Source: Cryptomeria japonica (lineage: Eukaryota; Streptophyta; Pinopsida; Cupressales; Cupressaceae). Taken from it: a stretch of DNA of 64,000 nucleotides. Both the position numbers and the translations under genes were made by a program. Positions 1-12,056 of this stretch are shown piece by piece. Numbering within the stretch: the stretch's first letter is position 1; each line of letters begins with the position of its first letter. The notes beneath the pieces were generated by a model. The model was given only the letters and a program-made list of their open reading frames with translations, had not been told where the DNA came from and made no database searches. Location: positions 631,262,041 through 631,326,040 of the forward strand of contig NC_081415.1 of NCBI RefSeq assembly GCF_030272615.1. The letters run 5' to 3'.

Positions 1-1622
1 AAGCAATCCCGCTACTTCTAGAAATTGAAATTGAGATGAAAAATACTTCTATCAAGGCGGACATTTCACATTTATTCTTACGTTTTACCTGCAAGTGTCA
101 AAAATCTGCAATATAACATACTAAAATAACAAAAAACATGAGATGGACTCGTGAAGTGGGTCCCACTGGGCATGCCAGAAATGTGTGCATAAAATTATGA
201 ATGTAAACTATTGAAAAGATAAACCAAACAATTAAATGACACATATTTCAACCACACTCAAGATTATGATGCTAAGAAGGAAGAAAAACTAAATAAACAA
301 AAATTAAAGTGCAAAATCCATATTCCTCCTTCAATTTGATTGTCCCTTGATTTGATGAGTGCTTGCTATATGGTAGATACTCGATTGTGTTGCATGATAG
401 TGAATGCAAACATGAAAACTAAGAAAGATGTGATACAAAATGCTATGCTAAATGGATGTGATTATGCAAAAAAGATCAGTTAGCATTTCTACATTATGAG
501 AGTATGAAAATGAAAGTGGGTAGCTAAAATGACATTATAACAGTATGAGAATGAAAAAGTGGATGATTTGTGAAGGAAAATGAGGGCTTTAATTCAGCTC
601 GAAGGAGAGATGGAGAGGCATGAGAATAACACATGTCAAAGAAATGACATGTGTCCTTGAGGACACATGGCCATTTGGGAATGAGACACCGAAATTGGAA
701 GGTTCTATTCCAAAAGAGATTACAAAACCATGGTATTCCCATGTTTGAAGAAATTTGAGATATTTTCCCAAATTTTAGGAAACTTCCCCAAATTTTAGGA
801 AATTTGAGATATTTTGAGAATGTGCATACATATGGAGCGAGAAAGAAGTTGGAAGAAATAATAAAAGGATGACTAAAACTCAAGGTTAAATAATGAGTTA
901 AGTTAGAGGAAGAATTAGGTGAGGGTTAAAGTTAGGAGACATGTGAGGAAACTTAATTAATTTTAATAATTAGTTCCATGATATTTTCATGACTTAGGAT
1001 ATTTAGGAATACACACATATGAAGTGGAAAGGAGGTTGGAAAGAATAAAAGGATTCATTTCCAAATATTAAGATATTTCCAAATATTAGGATATTTAGGA
1101 ATACACACATATGGAGTGGAAAGGAGGTTGGAAAGAATAAAAAGATCCATTTCCAAATATTAAGATATTTCCAACTATTAGAATATTTAAGAATACACAC
1201 ATATGGGGTGGGAAAGTAGTGGGAAGAAATAAAAGAGTTATTAAAACCCAAGGTTAATTAATGGGTTAAGTTAGGGGAAGAGTTAGATGAGGATTAAAGT
1301 TATGAGGCATGTGGGAAAATAAAATTAATTAATTAAAATTAATTAATTCTATGAGAGAATTTAAGAAAAAAAAGTCAACATGGATTAAAGAATCAAACTA
1401 TGCATTTGATTTATTTAATAGAAGAAGGGATCAAATTTAATCAATTAATTGATTTATGATTGTCAATTAATTAATTAAAAGAGGACTATAACATAATTAA
1501 CAAAATTAATTAGCTAGAAGGAGGGAACACTAATTAATTAAATAATGCATAATTATTTAATTTAAGAGCATTTAGTATAGCTAAATTCAATTAATTAAAT
1601 TAATCAAATTTAGGTGTCTACA
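1..1622 (-). repeat. Probable degraded LTR of a Tat-like element, AT-rich
   Basis: I see no gene here. Read on the minus strand, the block starts at about 1622 with TGTAGACACC, resembling the LTR start of G1 (TGTAGACRTA). It then runs through TTAATTAA-rich sequence and a segment like the 'acttaaccctcatctaac' part of the G1 LTR (seen inverted near 880-930 and 1250-1290). The DNA to the right of 1622 is not purine-rich, so it is not a polypurine tract; this would be a 5' or solo LTR. The left limit was not found and may lie outside the window. Confidence 0.35.
990..1250. repeat. Imperfect tandem repeat, about 92-bp unit
   Basis: About three consecutive copies each contain 'atatttaggaatacacacat', a G/A-rich stretch (gtggaaaggaggttggaaag) and a duplicated 'atttccaaatatta' tail. 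The first two copies are nearly identical and the third diverges at its end. A related single copy lies near 800-870. Short ORFs read through it are repeat-derived. Confidence 0.7.
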
Positions 1623-4374
1623 AAATGCATAATAGATCAAAGGTTAACATCATCTTTTATTTGAGGAATGCTATTATAAAGTAATATGTATTAAGTCATA
1701 ACTGAATGACAACATTGCAATGGATGAAAACAATAATGAAGATAATCAAATTTTAAAGCAGGAAAAAAAATATATTGAGTAGAAGATCAATGCATTTTGA
1801 CTTACGAAGAATTGAAGTTGACTTAATTCAGAATGAATGTTTTATTTGAATGACATATAAGTGTATTTAAGAACTACAACTTTTGTGGTTGTATCTTAAT
1901 CTTTTACATCAACCTTCTTTTGGGGAAAAGTACTATATAATGACATGTATAAAGTCAGGATGTGTAATAGCAAAAAGCAAGGATATAAAATGCAATAGCT
2001 GAATGGAAACAATTAAATGAATGGAAACAATAATTAATGGACATATGAAAAGATGAAACAACTTTATTTGTAATGGAATTTAAGTGACACAAGTGCAAAT
2101 TAAAGAGTTAATTGAGACATGATACAAATGTATTGAAATGGTAGAAATCTAATGTGGAACATCCATTAAATTAAAAAACATATTTGTTTAGAAGGAGAAA
2201 ATTTAAACTTGGACACAAATGTTTCGTAGATAGAATTGGTGGCATGTGCTAGAATAGGAAGTGTTGTTTCATGTGAAGAGAAAAAATCCGAGAGTTGAAG
2301 CAACCTACCCTACAATGGAACAATAGGAAGGTTAGTAAATCAACATTTTGAATGAACAAGTAATGATTGCATTTAGATGAAATATAAAAATATGGTACGG
2401 ATAATTAAATGATAATGGAATGTTGGTAAGGATGTGCTTACTTGGAAGGAGGTTGCAGACGTTAAAGGCGATGCATAGAATGGTTTGGAGCAGCGTATGT
2501 GTGAAACCTTCAAGGAATTCTCAAAACAAGAGAAGGAAAATAGAAAGGCTTGATAATTATTGGTGATGATCTTCAAGGAATTCGAGTTTTCTATTTTTGG
2601 ATCTTTGTATGTAGTTGCAATCGGTAGAACCCCTATTCCCATCCAATCGTTCTCCACCCTCCACCACCGATTGAGAAAGAAAGGATCATACATATTTGTG
2701 GGCAACTCAATGGGAAGTACACATTGACCAAATGTGCATTCCAGACAAGAATGGATGAACCATATGTAGAAGATTCAGTGCAAAAAATGATATTGGTCAA
2801 GAGGTTCATATGACAGATGCATAGAGGCACATGTATAAATATGCACACATATAAATATAGATATGTATACAAATATACATATTAATGCATATATATACAC
2901 ATCTCTCTCTCTCTCTCTATATATATATATTTGAGAGGTTAGTTCGGTGTTAATATTTGTAGTATATGTTTTTAAAATGTTTTAGATATCTGGAATTTCA
3001 TTTAGTCGATAGAACCCCAATCCCCATCCAATGGTTCTCATCCCTCCTCTGCTGATTGAACAAGTAACTATCATGTATATTGACATAAATTTTGATGGAA
3101 TGCACTAATCAGCCAAATGTGTAGTTTAGAGAAGAATGAATGAAGCATAAGGAGAAGATTTCATATGAAAAATTATATTGTTTGCAAGGTTTATGTGATA
3201 GAGACATAGAGGCAACCACACACACACAAACATAAAGATGACAATGGGTGTTTAGATAACAAAGTCAATTTTCTTGCTTTGAGTATTGATGTTTGCTAAA
3301 ACAAGATTGTTTTTTGCTTGAGTTGAGCAGACATGTTCCTGCACAAAACCCATGCAAAGTGTTAAGTATTTATCAGGTTGTTTTTTAGTGGCACCAAAAC
3401 AAATGATAAAATAATAGTAAAATAAGAACAAGTACCACACTTTTTAGTTCAAAGTAGTTGTTTGTATAACACAAATGTACTTTGCTGCTGAAGAGAAAAC
3501 ATATATGTAATGCTGCTATGAAAGATGAAGTAAAGAGTATATTGAAAGTGTATAAACAAAAGCTAAGAACTGAAAAAATGGGTACTTGTTCTTACAATTA
3601 ATTTACTTTCTAAAAGGAGGCACATTAATTAAGTTATGAAAGAAATAAAAATGATGCAAAGTTCAGGCAATATTGAAGATGATAATAAGATGAAGCACAT
3701 CATTTTTGACTTAGGAGTAGCTATTTGAACAAAAGGATCGTTGATGATTGTTGAGGGTCTATATTATAGACAATCATGATATTGATTGTGAAAATAAGAA
3801 GAATTGAAAAATATGTAAATATAAGGTAGAAAGTGAGGAATGGGTGATCAACGTTGTAGTCATTGAAACAAGTAAAATGCTGAAAAGTGGCAATATAGAA
3901 TAATGTGATGTGAACAATAATAATTAATTGAATTGAAGAAGCAATAAAGAGAAATTGCCATGACATGTAATTATGTAGCCTATGCAACAAATAACATGTG
4001 ACAAGTGATATATGAGTAACAAATTTCCTTGTAAATTGAGGAAGATTGGAATTTAAACAGGCATCAAGTTTTTTGAACTGCAATTTAGTTTTTTCATATC
4101 CACAAAATGCAATAACTGTAAAAAAAAACTATTAAAATTGAGCCAAACAATATTGATAGAAACAATAATCAATTGAGAAACATACATTCATTTGCTGACA
4201 AGGTAACTATGTATATTATGCATTAGAGAAAATAATTCTAGTTAGAAATGAAGGAAGTAATTAAAGTGAAGCACACTGAAAAGTGCAATAATGAATTTAT
4301 ACTTTTTACCAGAATGAGCATGTTTCATAAGTGGTAGTCAAGTGTTTTTCTAAGAGTACTTGCAACCCAACCTC
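1623..4374. other. AT-rich spacer, no gene recognised
   Basis: No coding region is supported on either strand; the short open frames have low-complexity translations and no motif. The stretch includes a TC/TA microsatellite near 2900-2930, a CA-rich run near 3215-3230, and a diverged duplicated block (listed separately). The 3' terminus of the minus-strand Helitron should lie in or left of this interval, but I could not place a CTRR end with its hairpin. Confidence 0.5.
2600..3220. repeat. Diverged duplicated block of about 230-260 bp, two copies
   Basis: Copies lie at about 2600-2860 and 2990-3220. Both start with a 'ggtagaacccc...' segment that includes 'ccatccaat.gttctc', then share 'ccaaatgtg', 'agaatgaatgaa'-like and 'catagaggca' segments in the same order. 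The leading 55-60 bp also occurs at about 38141-38195 and 45103-45160 in the DNA flanking T1, so this is a dispersed repeat family. No terminal signatures were identified. Confidence 0.6.
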
Positions 4375-5480
4375 CTATTTTTTCCTTAGAACGGTATAAG
4401 CATTGTTTCCCAATTTTGAATATCTTTCAAAAGGGAAAGAAAATTCAATACGTATAGCTTCAAGTGATGTTGCTTTGAAAAAAGATATGAATGTGAGTCC
4501 TTGTTTTTCCATTTTGCCAATATCCATTGTTGTTCTATTCAATGTCAGGCCTTGAGATTTGTGAATAGTAATAGCCCAAGCCATTGTGAGGGGAAGCTGT
4601 GTACGACTTCCTCTTGTTGTTGGAGAAATGGGAATAGCTTTTGGATTATCAACATTGCAAGGTGGGCTAGTGTAATTTTGAAACTCCACAACAACATATT
4701 TTGGAAAATCTAGAGGTTTTGAATTCGATTCATAGATAATTGATTTGATACAGCTTAATGAGCCATTTATAAGACCAACTTCTATAGATAAATTGGCAAT
4801 TACAATTACTTGCTGATTTATACAAAGGAGGATCTCATATGGAAGTTGTTCATCATTTTCAAACTCAGTATTAGGCTGTTTTGCAATTTGAGCAAGGCTT
4901 CTAGCAACTGACAAGTTTAATCCTTTTAACATTTTATTATTGTGCAAATTAGCTGATGCATTGGTTGCAAAAAGATGCACCGATTTGTTAAATTCTTTAT
5001 TTTCTTCAATAGTTAATTCTACGGTCACTCGAGCCATAAGAATTTTCCAATTGGATTATAATGGAAACACATTTCTAATATTGTGAAGCACAGTTTGAAA
5101 TCTTTGTTGAGATCCAGATGTGCCTTGCTGGCCGAAAGTTGTATCTAAAGTGACCATTGTCGTGAAAGAACACCATAGAGTAAGAACTGTTGAATGAGAA
5201 GTATACAAAGGTTTGTCCATTACAGGGGGGAGCTGGCCAAGATCATCAACAAGAATTATAGAGACACCTCCAAATGGTTTTATTTATGAGGGAATGCTTG
5301 GCGCAATCTGGTATCTATTTTTAAAATCAATTTAGGACATAAAAAACCCATTTTGTTTATTAGAATGTATTTTAAATGTTTATATTGTTCTTGAAATAGC
5401 AACAAAGAATGGTTTGTTAGAGGGCACATATCTTTGATAGGGATTCAAAGGCCTGCATGGATTGTGGTTGCTTGTATATT
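4375..5480 (-). pseudogene. Helitron RepHel, PIF1-like helicase C-terminal half
   Basis: This is the 3' part of a Helitron Rep-helicase gene, encoding a superfamily 1 PIF1-type DNA helicase. Directly after the G1 insertion point (5480 downwards) the frame reads a Thr-Ile-His segment typical of motif Ia. A Walker B-like motif, IILVDDLGQLPPV, is encoded at about 5259-5221. The last 220 codons (5037-4375) are open and contain the helicase C-terminal signature AITIHKSQGLTL near 4590-4550. Stops between 5480 and 5040, including one shortly after motif Ia, show it is dead. The N-terminal half is 27.6 kb away at 33094-36366. The identification rests on several ordered motifs and is secure at family level; the lineage within Helitrons is not resolved. 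Confidence 0.85.
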
Positions 5481-5485
5481 GTATG
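5481..5485. repeat. Target site duplication of G1, left copy
   Basis: GTATG directly precedes the LTR start TGTAGACATA and recurs exactly at 33089-33093 after the other LTR. A perfect 5-bp duplication is expected for a Ty3/Gypsy integrase. Confidence 0.95.
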
Positions 5486-6966
5486 TGTAGACATATAAAA
5501 ATGACCATATTCCCAAATGAATATTTAATGTTCATTTTATTCTCATTCCTCGATTTAGTTAAATCTGATTTAATTAAATCACTCACATTCTTCTATTTAA
5601 TTAAATAAATTATTCAATTTATTTATTTAAATTCACTTAAGCCCTTTACATCATTTAATTGAATAAATCATTTAATTTAATTAAATCCCTTCTCTCTACT
5701 TTTTAATTAAATTTACATTTAATTAAATAGTTCACCCCAATTGAATAAATCTAATTTATTTAAATCCCCAATTTGCAACCAAATTGAAATAAAGCAATTT
5801 ATTTTATTTCATCCTATTATCCCTCATCCACTTGCAGTTTCCTACATCTCCCACTCGCATCCTAACCCTCTTCCTAATTTCTTCTAGAATCCATCTAATC
5901 CTAATCAATTAGCCTAAACCCATCCATTATCCCCTTTCCCTAAATTTGAGGAGGCCACTTCTCAAATTTGGAGTAAAGTCTTCAAAAGGAATTAAAGCCT
6001 TTATACCTTCAACAAGCTAACTTGTTGAATACCCCCAAATTTGGAAGGACTCTTATAAATTTGTCCCCAAAGTCTTCAAACCATTAATTGTTAACTAACC
6101 CTTAGTGGCATGGTTAGAGACTTTTTGCCTAACTTAACCCTCATCTAACCTAGGGGTCTCATCAAGCATTCATTACTTTGACCATGGTTATCCCTTTAAC
6201 ATTTGCACAAGAGTTTACCCCTTGGGTAAAATCTTTATCCATTGGATAACCCTAACCTAACCTTAACCCTTACCTTCTAAGGTAACCATGAGGTCTTCTC
6301 AAACATTTAATGCTTCTTACATCTCCTCTCAAGCAGTCTTATGTTGACAATTGTCACCATTTCATTGGTGGAAATTGTAAACATGGATTGATAGCTTTGA
6401 ATCTTGACCCTTGATTAACTCCTCCAATCTTGACCATCCATTGTCCTATTTTCCCTATAAATAGATCCCTCATTCCTCCATTTTCAAGATCATCCAAGCT
6501 TTTAGTATCTCACTTATGCTCAATTTTATCAATACATCTAGCCTCTCTTTGTAATAGGAATTAATCTAATAAGAATTTTAGAGTATTTCTATTATCATTG
6601 GCTTAAACCATTAACTAGTATATCATGTTAGGATACCATTGCTACTAACCTTGTCATCTTATAATCTAGTTTAACTCATTTGTAGAATCATGCATAAATA
6701 GGATGCATTTCATGTTAAAATCAATCTAAAGCATCCCTCATTCTTGCATTCGTCATCCCTAAGTCACTTTGCTCAATGATCTGAGAGCAAAGGCATTGGC
6801 TTGAAGGACCTTGTGAGATAGAGAACCATGGAACCTATCTTGGGAAGTTGAGTCATTCCTCATGACTCCATAACTTGCACCAAGAAGTCCTGTGGGTGTG
6901 TGGACAAGCCCTTTGAACATCATTTTTCACATTTTGAGTTTCATTGTCCCGCTTTTCCCACATACA
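5486..6966 (+). repeat. G1 5' LTR
   Basis: The LTR is 1481 bp, TG...CA bounded, and matches 31608-33088 throughout with scattered substitutions. The first third is very rich in TTAATTAAAT-type sequence. The middle carries a degenerate telomere-like CCCTAA stretch (6248-6272), and a TATA box lies about 510 bp before the end. Open frames inside it, including one crossing its left edge on the minus strand, are not genes. Confidence 0.95.
6456..6463 (+). promoter_or_regulatory. TATA box of G1 5' LTR
   Basis: TATAAATA in the context CCCTATAAATAGATCC is the only canonical TATA box in the LTR. It is conserved in the 3' LTR (32578-32585). Transcription of G1 RNA would start about 30 bp downstream, near 6490. 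Confidence 0.65.
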
Positions 6967-6970
6967 TTTC

Positions 6971-6987
6971 TGGCGCCCACCATGGGG
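6971..6987 (+). other. Primer binding site of G1
   Basis: TGGCGCCCACCATGGGG lies four bases after the LTR end. It has the TGG start required to pair with a tRNA CCA terminus and the TGGCGCC core frequent in Tat-type elements. I do not assign the tRNA from memory. Confidence 0.75.
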
Positions 6988-7070
6988 TCCAACCCCATTA
7001 ATCAAATCGGTTTTTGAATCTAACCACTTTGTAGGTACGCAGTAAACAAGAATCAACGCGTGGGGAACAT

Positions 7071-7310
7071 CCCTTAGCGCATCTGGCTAACATTCTAGCG
7101 CATCTAGTACACTGTTCAGCGCATGGGACTCATTTCCTAGCACATAGACACCATCACTTAGCGCATAGAGTTTTTAACATTCTTCCTATAGGTCTCGGAG
7201 TGGGAAATTAATAGAGCAACGCATTCAGAAAATATCCAAGCGCATCGGGTTTGTTCGATAGCACATCCTGGTTATCCTGTAGCGCATACAGTCTTTTCTA
7301 TAGCATATCA
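7071..7310 (+). repeat. TAGCGCA motif array 1 in G1 leader
   Basis: Nine copies are spaced roughly 20-30 bp apart. Four are exact TAGCGCA; the rest are one- or two-base variants such as TAGCACA, CAGCGCA and AAGCGCA. The sequence between copies is not conserved, so this is a dispersed motif array and not a simple tandem repeat. Confidence 0.8.
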
Positions 7311-8820
7311 TAGATAGAAGGAAAACAAATTAATTTGCAACCAAGATTAAATCTAGACTTGTAGAAGTCCATAGAGCCAATGTTTTCTAACTGTTTTAAT
7401 TGATATTTTGCAGGGTTTCTGACAGTTTCTTGCAGGTTGGAGCTTAGTTTTATTTTAAGAGTTACAATAGTTTAAATTTTTACTAACTTAGCTAAGTTAG
7501 TTAAAATTTAAAGTCTTTTAATTCTTGTTTGGATAAAATTGAACTCATCTTTATTTTGGGCAAATAAAAAGAACAACAAAAACATCTTTCTTGCTTTTTT
7601 AGGAGAATTTTTTTTATTTTGGGCTCTAAAAAGAACAAGACAATCTTTTTATTTTGCAAACAAAGAGCTTTAAAAAGAACCTCACCATCCTTTGGTGCAT
7701 AAAAGGATCAATTTCAATTTTTGCAAGGAAAAAGAACCACACTTATTTAAATTTTTGTTTCAAGTTAAAGAGGGAAGTTCTTCCCCTTTTGGCGATTTTA
7801 TTTTGTTGACACCAAATCAGAGTTTTGCTTTGTTGACCAGGTTCCTTTACTAGATCAGATAATCATTGCTTTGAAGGGATAAAATAAACACCATGTTTTT
7901 GTGGAGCAACATCTCCATATAGATTTTACCAAATCATTGCAATAAGAAGTTAAAAAGAACACTTGTTTGCTTTGCTGCGAAAGTGGAAGGAATATGCTCC
8001 CCCCTTAACTGGGTGATCAAAAAGCCAGACCACTCTTACGCTTTCAGTGTTTATTGCATTAAATCCTTTAGTAGAGCTGCCTTCCCGAGGGGTTGAAAAA
8101 CTCTTAAAGCCATTCTTTGGCCGATGTGAAGGGAACGACCTAAGTGGGAAACGACTTTGATGCCAAGTGTTCCAACCCACTATAATCAAAAGTGGAAAGT
8201 GATGAAAGTCCTTTTCAATGATTGCGCGCAGTGATTAGCCTTCCCCTAGTATCCTTGAGATACATAAAGCCTTTGTTCTAAAGGTTGGGAAGCCTCCTGA
8301 GGGAGTTTATCACTAACGGCCGAACAAGAAGCCTGATTATGAACTTTAGCATAGAAACTTTGAGCTGAGTCAATATCCAAACATTTATAATATCATAGTG
8401 CAAGGGTGGGGAAGAATCCACCCCCAAGATCACTCACCATATATCTCCCAAGATAACCACTCAATTGTGAAGCAATTCACTTTGGGTTAATTTCTGGCAA
8501 AAGGCAAAAAAATGGGCGCCCCCTAGGGGGTGACAAGGCTGTTTGAGTTGATGGAGTATCGAGACTAGTGGGCTATGATATTACTTATGACCCTTGAATA
8601 AAGAGTTTGACTAAATTGTATGTTGTTGTATCTAAACCTGTTAAAACATTAGGGATTTGAACACATCCTCGCAGAACATACACTCATTGTTTTGACTAAG
8701 CAAAATGGTTACCACTTTTGTGCTGTGCTTTCATTTATTGCTTCAGAAAATCATCCATCATCATTAAAAACAAAGTTCCAAAAATTGCAGAAAACCACCA
8801 AGTCAAACTACCAAGGCAGT

Positions 8821-9195
8821 CTAGCACGTAAGAGCAACTTCTTAGCGTGTAGAAACCATCCTTTAGCACACTCAAACTTCACTTTAGCACATTCATTATG
8901 AACTTTAACGCTTCATCAAAATCCAACACTAGCAGTTTAAACTTAGCACTTTCTGGAAACATTCTGGTGCGTTGAAGCAATAACTTAGCACGTGGGGATC
9001 AAGAATTAGAGTGTAGTGACCAAAAGTTAGCGCATTAGCAGCCCATATTAGCGCATAACCTTTTAGACCAAAATAAATTCAAAACAAACCAGTTAGTGCG
9101 TTGCAGAGGGCAGCTTAGCACGTGGAGTCTATTCTTTAGCATGTTGAGGAAATTCAGTAGCGCATTTGGTTTCTGTCTTAGCACGTAGTAGAAAC
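8821..9195 (+). repeat. TAGCGCA motif array 2 in G1 leader
   Basis: About fifteen copies occur at 20-35-bp spacing. At least three are exact TAGCGCA (near 9028, 9049 and 9158); most others are TTAGCAC(A/G) or TTAGCGTG variants, consistent with C-to-T or G-to-A decay of the CG dinucleotide. The array ends shortly before the first open frame. Confidence 0.8.
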
Positions 9196-9533
9196 TGAGA
9201 AAACAGGGGGCAAAACAGAGGCTATTTTAAAAAAATATGAAAAAAATTTAGGAAGATTTCTTTCCTCAATTTGAACTTCATCAAACAAAAAATCAAAACA
9301 GAGTATCGCAAAATATTCCCAAAGCAAGTTCTCCATAACACAAAGTTGTCAAAATCTAAAAACTAGTCATGAGATAAAACACATCTCTCCTACCAAAATT
9401 AGGAAACATCATCACACGTATCAAAAGGTCCTTCAAACAAACAGATTTTATCCAAAAACACACTTGTTTTAAAACTCCAAGTTGTGAAATCAAGTTTCCA
9501 TATCGGGAAAGCTCTTATTCCATATCATTTGAC

Positions 9534-10022
9534 ATGCTTTGTCATGAGGGGGCATCTAAACCTTCATTTGATAAAGTAAAACTTAAGTTTCCAAAACAAG
9601 CTAACCAAATGCAAAACAAATCAAAGGAAACCATTGATCGCTTATGCATGACTAATCCTCACATTTTGAGAAGAAAGAGTATTAATTTGAGAAAACAACA
9701 ACCCAGTTCTCTGAAAATTGCCAAATGGAATAAATTTTTATACATCAATCGCCAACTCTTCAAATCTCATCGAACATTCCTTTGTCATATTCACTTGTAT
9801 CTTCAAATCAAAACCAACGAATTTGACAAGGAACCATTGAGGAGTAGAGCATTTTGTCAAAAATTAGCATTCAGTCAAAGCCTAAATCAAGGAGGAAAGA
9901 TCAATCTGGCCTTATTCCCTGAAGAGTGCATCACTTACAACATACCGCGGTTTGAACCACCAACCCTTGAACAAAACATCGAAGAGGAGTTCGTTCCCTT
10001 TGTCACAAAAAGCTTCTACTAG
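9534..10022 (+). CDS. Possible G1 ORF1 upstream of gag, unknown function
   Basis: This is an intact 162-codon open frame ending immediately before the ATG of the gag frame at 10023. The product is basic and rich in Lys, Asn and Gln, with no recognised domain, signal peptide or membrane segment. Ogre-type Tat elements are known for an extra ORF upstream of gag, and position and orientation fit. Without a homologue in view it could equally be a leader segment that is open by chance. No initiation context favours it strongly. It lies in the same transcript as gag. Confidence 0.4.
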   Translation: MLCHEGASKPSFDKVKLKFPKQANQMQNKSKETIDRLCMTNPHILRRKSINLRKQQPSSLKIAKWNKFLYINRQLFKSHRTFLCHIHLYLQIKTNEFDKEPLRSRAFCQKLAFSQSLNQGGKINLALFPEECITYNIPRFEPPTLEQNIEEEFVPFVTKSFY

Positions 10023-11956
10023 ATGCCCACTGTTACTCGCTCTCAATGAAACAAACAAAGCAAAATGTAACCAGAGTCTAGCATGGATCGAAGATTATCA
10101 AACCCTTTCGAATGTCCAAATCTAGAAGACACCAAAATTTCTTAGGAACTCCTCCAAGAGTGTCAAGAAATCGCTTCATTTCAAAAAATTGTGGAAAGAC
10201 TCATGGAAAATGACAAAGAAAAATATCTACTCATGCTCACAAGCAAAGGAGTTAAACTTTCTGAAGACTTTGACACTGACATATTTAGAACAAGGTATCA
10301 ACATTATGACTATCAAGAATGACAAAGAGAGGAGGAAGCATGTGATCTTGAACAAAACATACCAGAACATAATTTGCCTGAGAAAAACATCCCTGAGAAA
10401 AACATACCCCAACACACGCCATTTTAGCTTAGAAATAATGCAAGGGAGGAACTCTTCCCTCGGTAGGCAAATGTACCTTTGATTGCTCTCACTTAGAAAA
10501 TACAAATGTTGCAAAGACAAATGCAAGACATGCAACAAGGAACAACAGTACGATACTCCTTGACTGAAATTTGTCCTTATCCTTTTGATAGACGATTAAA
10601 CATGGTACCTTTTCCCCCAAACTCAGATATTCCCAAATTTGACAAATATGATGGGAAAAGCGATCCTCGTGATCATGTTCAGAAATTTTGTACCATGAGT
10701 CTTGAATTTTCGCATGATGACACCTATTTGATGAGGTTATTCCCAAGAAGCTTGGGAGGACAAACAATGGAATGGTTATCCAAAATCACACCTCCTGTCA
10801 GATCCTTTGATGAGTTAGTCAACAAATTCATAACTCAATATTCCTACAACATTCAACATGCTATCACTATGCTAGATGTCTGTAATACCAAATGGAAAAA
10901 CAATGAAACATTCATGGTATTCCTTCAACGTTGGCGACGTATGGTTTCAAGATATCCTCAAGATGTGCCCGATAAGGTAAAGATGGAAATTTTCATCGAC
11001 AACTTGAATAGTGAGATGAGTTACATACTCAAAATTCAATGCATACCATCTTTTTCCAAATTGATTGAAAATGACATCCAAGTAGAGGAAGCATGTGTCA
11101 AGAAAGGAACATTGAAATTATTCAAAGAAGGAACAAATTCATCCAACTACAACAACCAAAATAACAACAACCTAGACAAATCCGGATTCTGGACCAGAAA
11201 AAAAAAAACACTGGAAATGAAGGAGGAAACAAATTAAATGATGCAAAATCCAAGCAACCAGTGCTAGCATTATCAGGTAATCCTCAAGCTACAAAGAATC
11301 CAAAAGGTGATAACCAAGGTACTAACACTTATGCACCGAATACCAATCAAGATCATCTCAACACAAACAACACCAAAAATACCCAAAGAAATAACACCAA
11401 TCGAGGACCTAATACAAACTCACGAGGTAACACCAACAACTTTCTAAAATGCATTCACACACCACTAGGGCAATCACTGGAGTCAACATTCAGAGAACTC
11501 CTGGCAAACAAAATTATCTCCTTACCAACAATCAACAAATTTGAACCACAAATCAAACCACCTTGGTGGAAAGACTCACACTTTTGTGATTTTCATTGCA
11601 ACAAAGGTCATCAAACAAATGATTGCATGAGACTGAAAAACATTGATCAAGACATGATTGGTAGAGGCGATTTAACAATCGATGGTCTCAAGACAAATGG
11701 TGACCATGGAGCCTTTAAGAATCCTCTTCCAAACTACAACAAAGATGGAGCTTCTACCTCAAATGATACACGTTGTGATTGTATCAGTCATATATACAAT
11801 AACACCATCAATCATATATCTGCCGAGGACAATCAAGTAAACGTCATCACAATCAAAGACAAGCGTGGACATGAATCCGTCAATGTAACCACCAAAGCTC
11901 AAAAATATGTCTTGAAGGGGCATACATCAACAACAAACACCATACCCAAAATTTAA
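10023..11956 (+). pseudogene. gag: G1 gag (Tat-type), with stops and a frameshift
   Basis: The frame starts at ATG 10023 (peptide MPTVTRSQ) and, despite several stops before 10500, carries the retrotransposon Gag domain at about 10560-11100. There the segment PKFDKYDGKSDPRDHV is followed by a WLS...FDELVNKFI region, the usual capsid pattern. The frame changes within a run of eleven A's near 11199-11209. After it, Asn/Thr-rich sequence leads to a Tat-type zinc-binding segment, FCDFHCNKGHQTNDC, at about 11580-11630. Gag packages element RNA and forms the cytoplasmic particle. The A-run shift may be replication slippage decay. Continuity with the protease region downstream fits one Gag-Pro-Pol polyprotein. 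Confidence 0.85.
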
Positions 11957-12056
11957 TATGATCTAGTCAGTCAATTGCGCAAAACTCCTGCTCAAATATC
12001 TATACTGGAGATGCTAAAAATTTCTCCAAAACACAGACATCTTGTAACAAGCCCTA

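Larger units (their letters stand above)
6988..9533 (+). other. G1 untranslated leader
   Basis: About 2.5 kb lie between the primer site and the first sizeable open frame. I see no protein-coding signature. The leader holds two arrays of a TAGCGCA motif (7071-7310 and 8821-9195), listed separately. A middle part (about 7960-8560) has more balanced base composition than its AT-rich surroundings and may be a conserved leader segment. A GC-rich palindrome-like GGGCGCCCCCTAGGGGGTG lies near 8513-8531. Confidence 0.6.
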
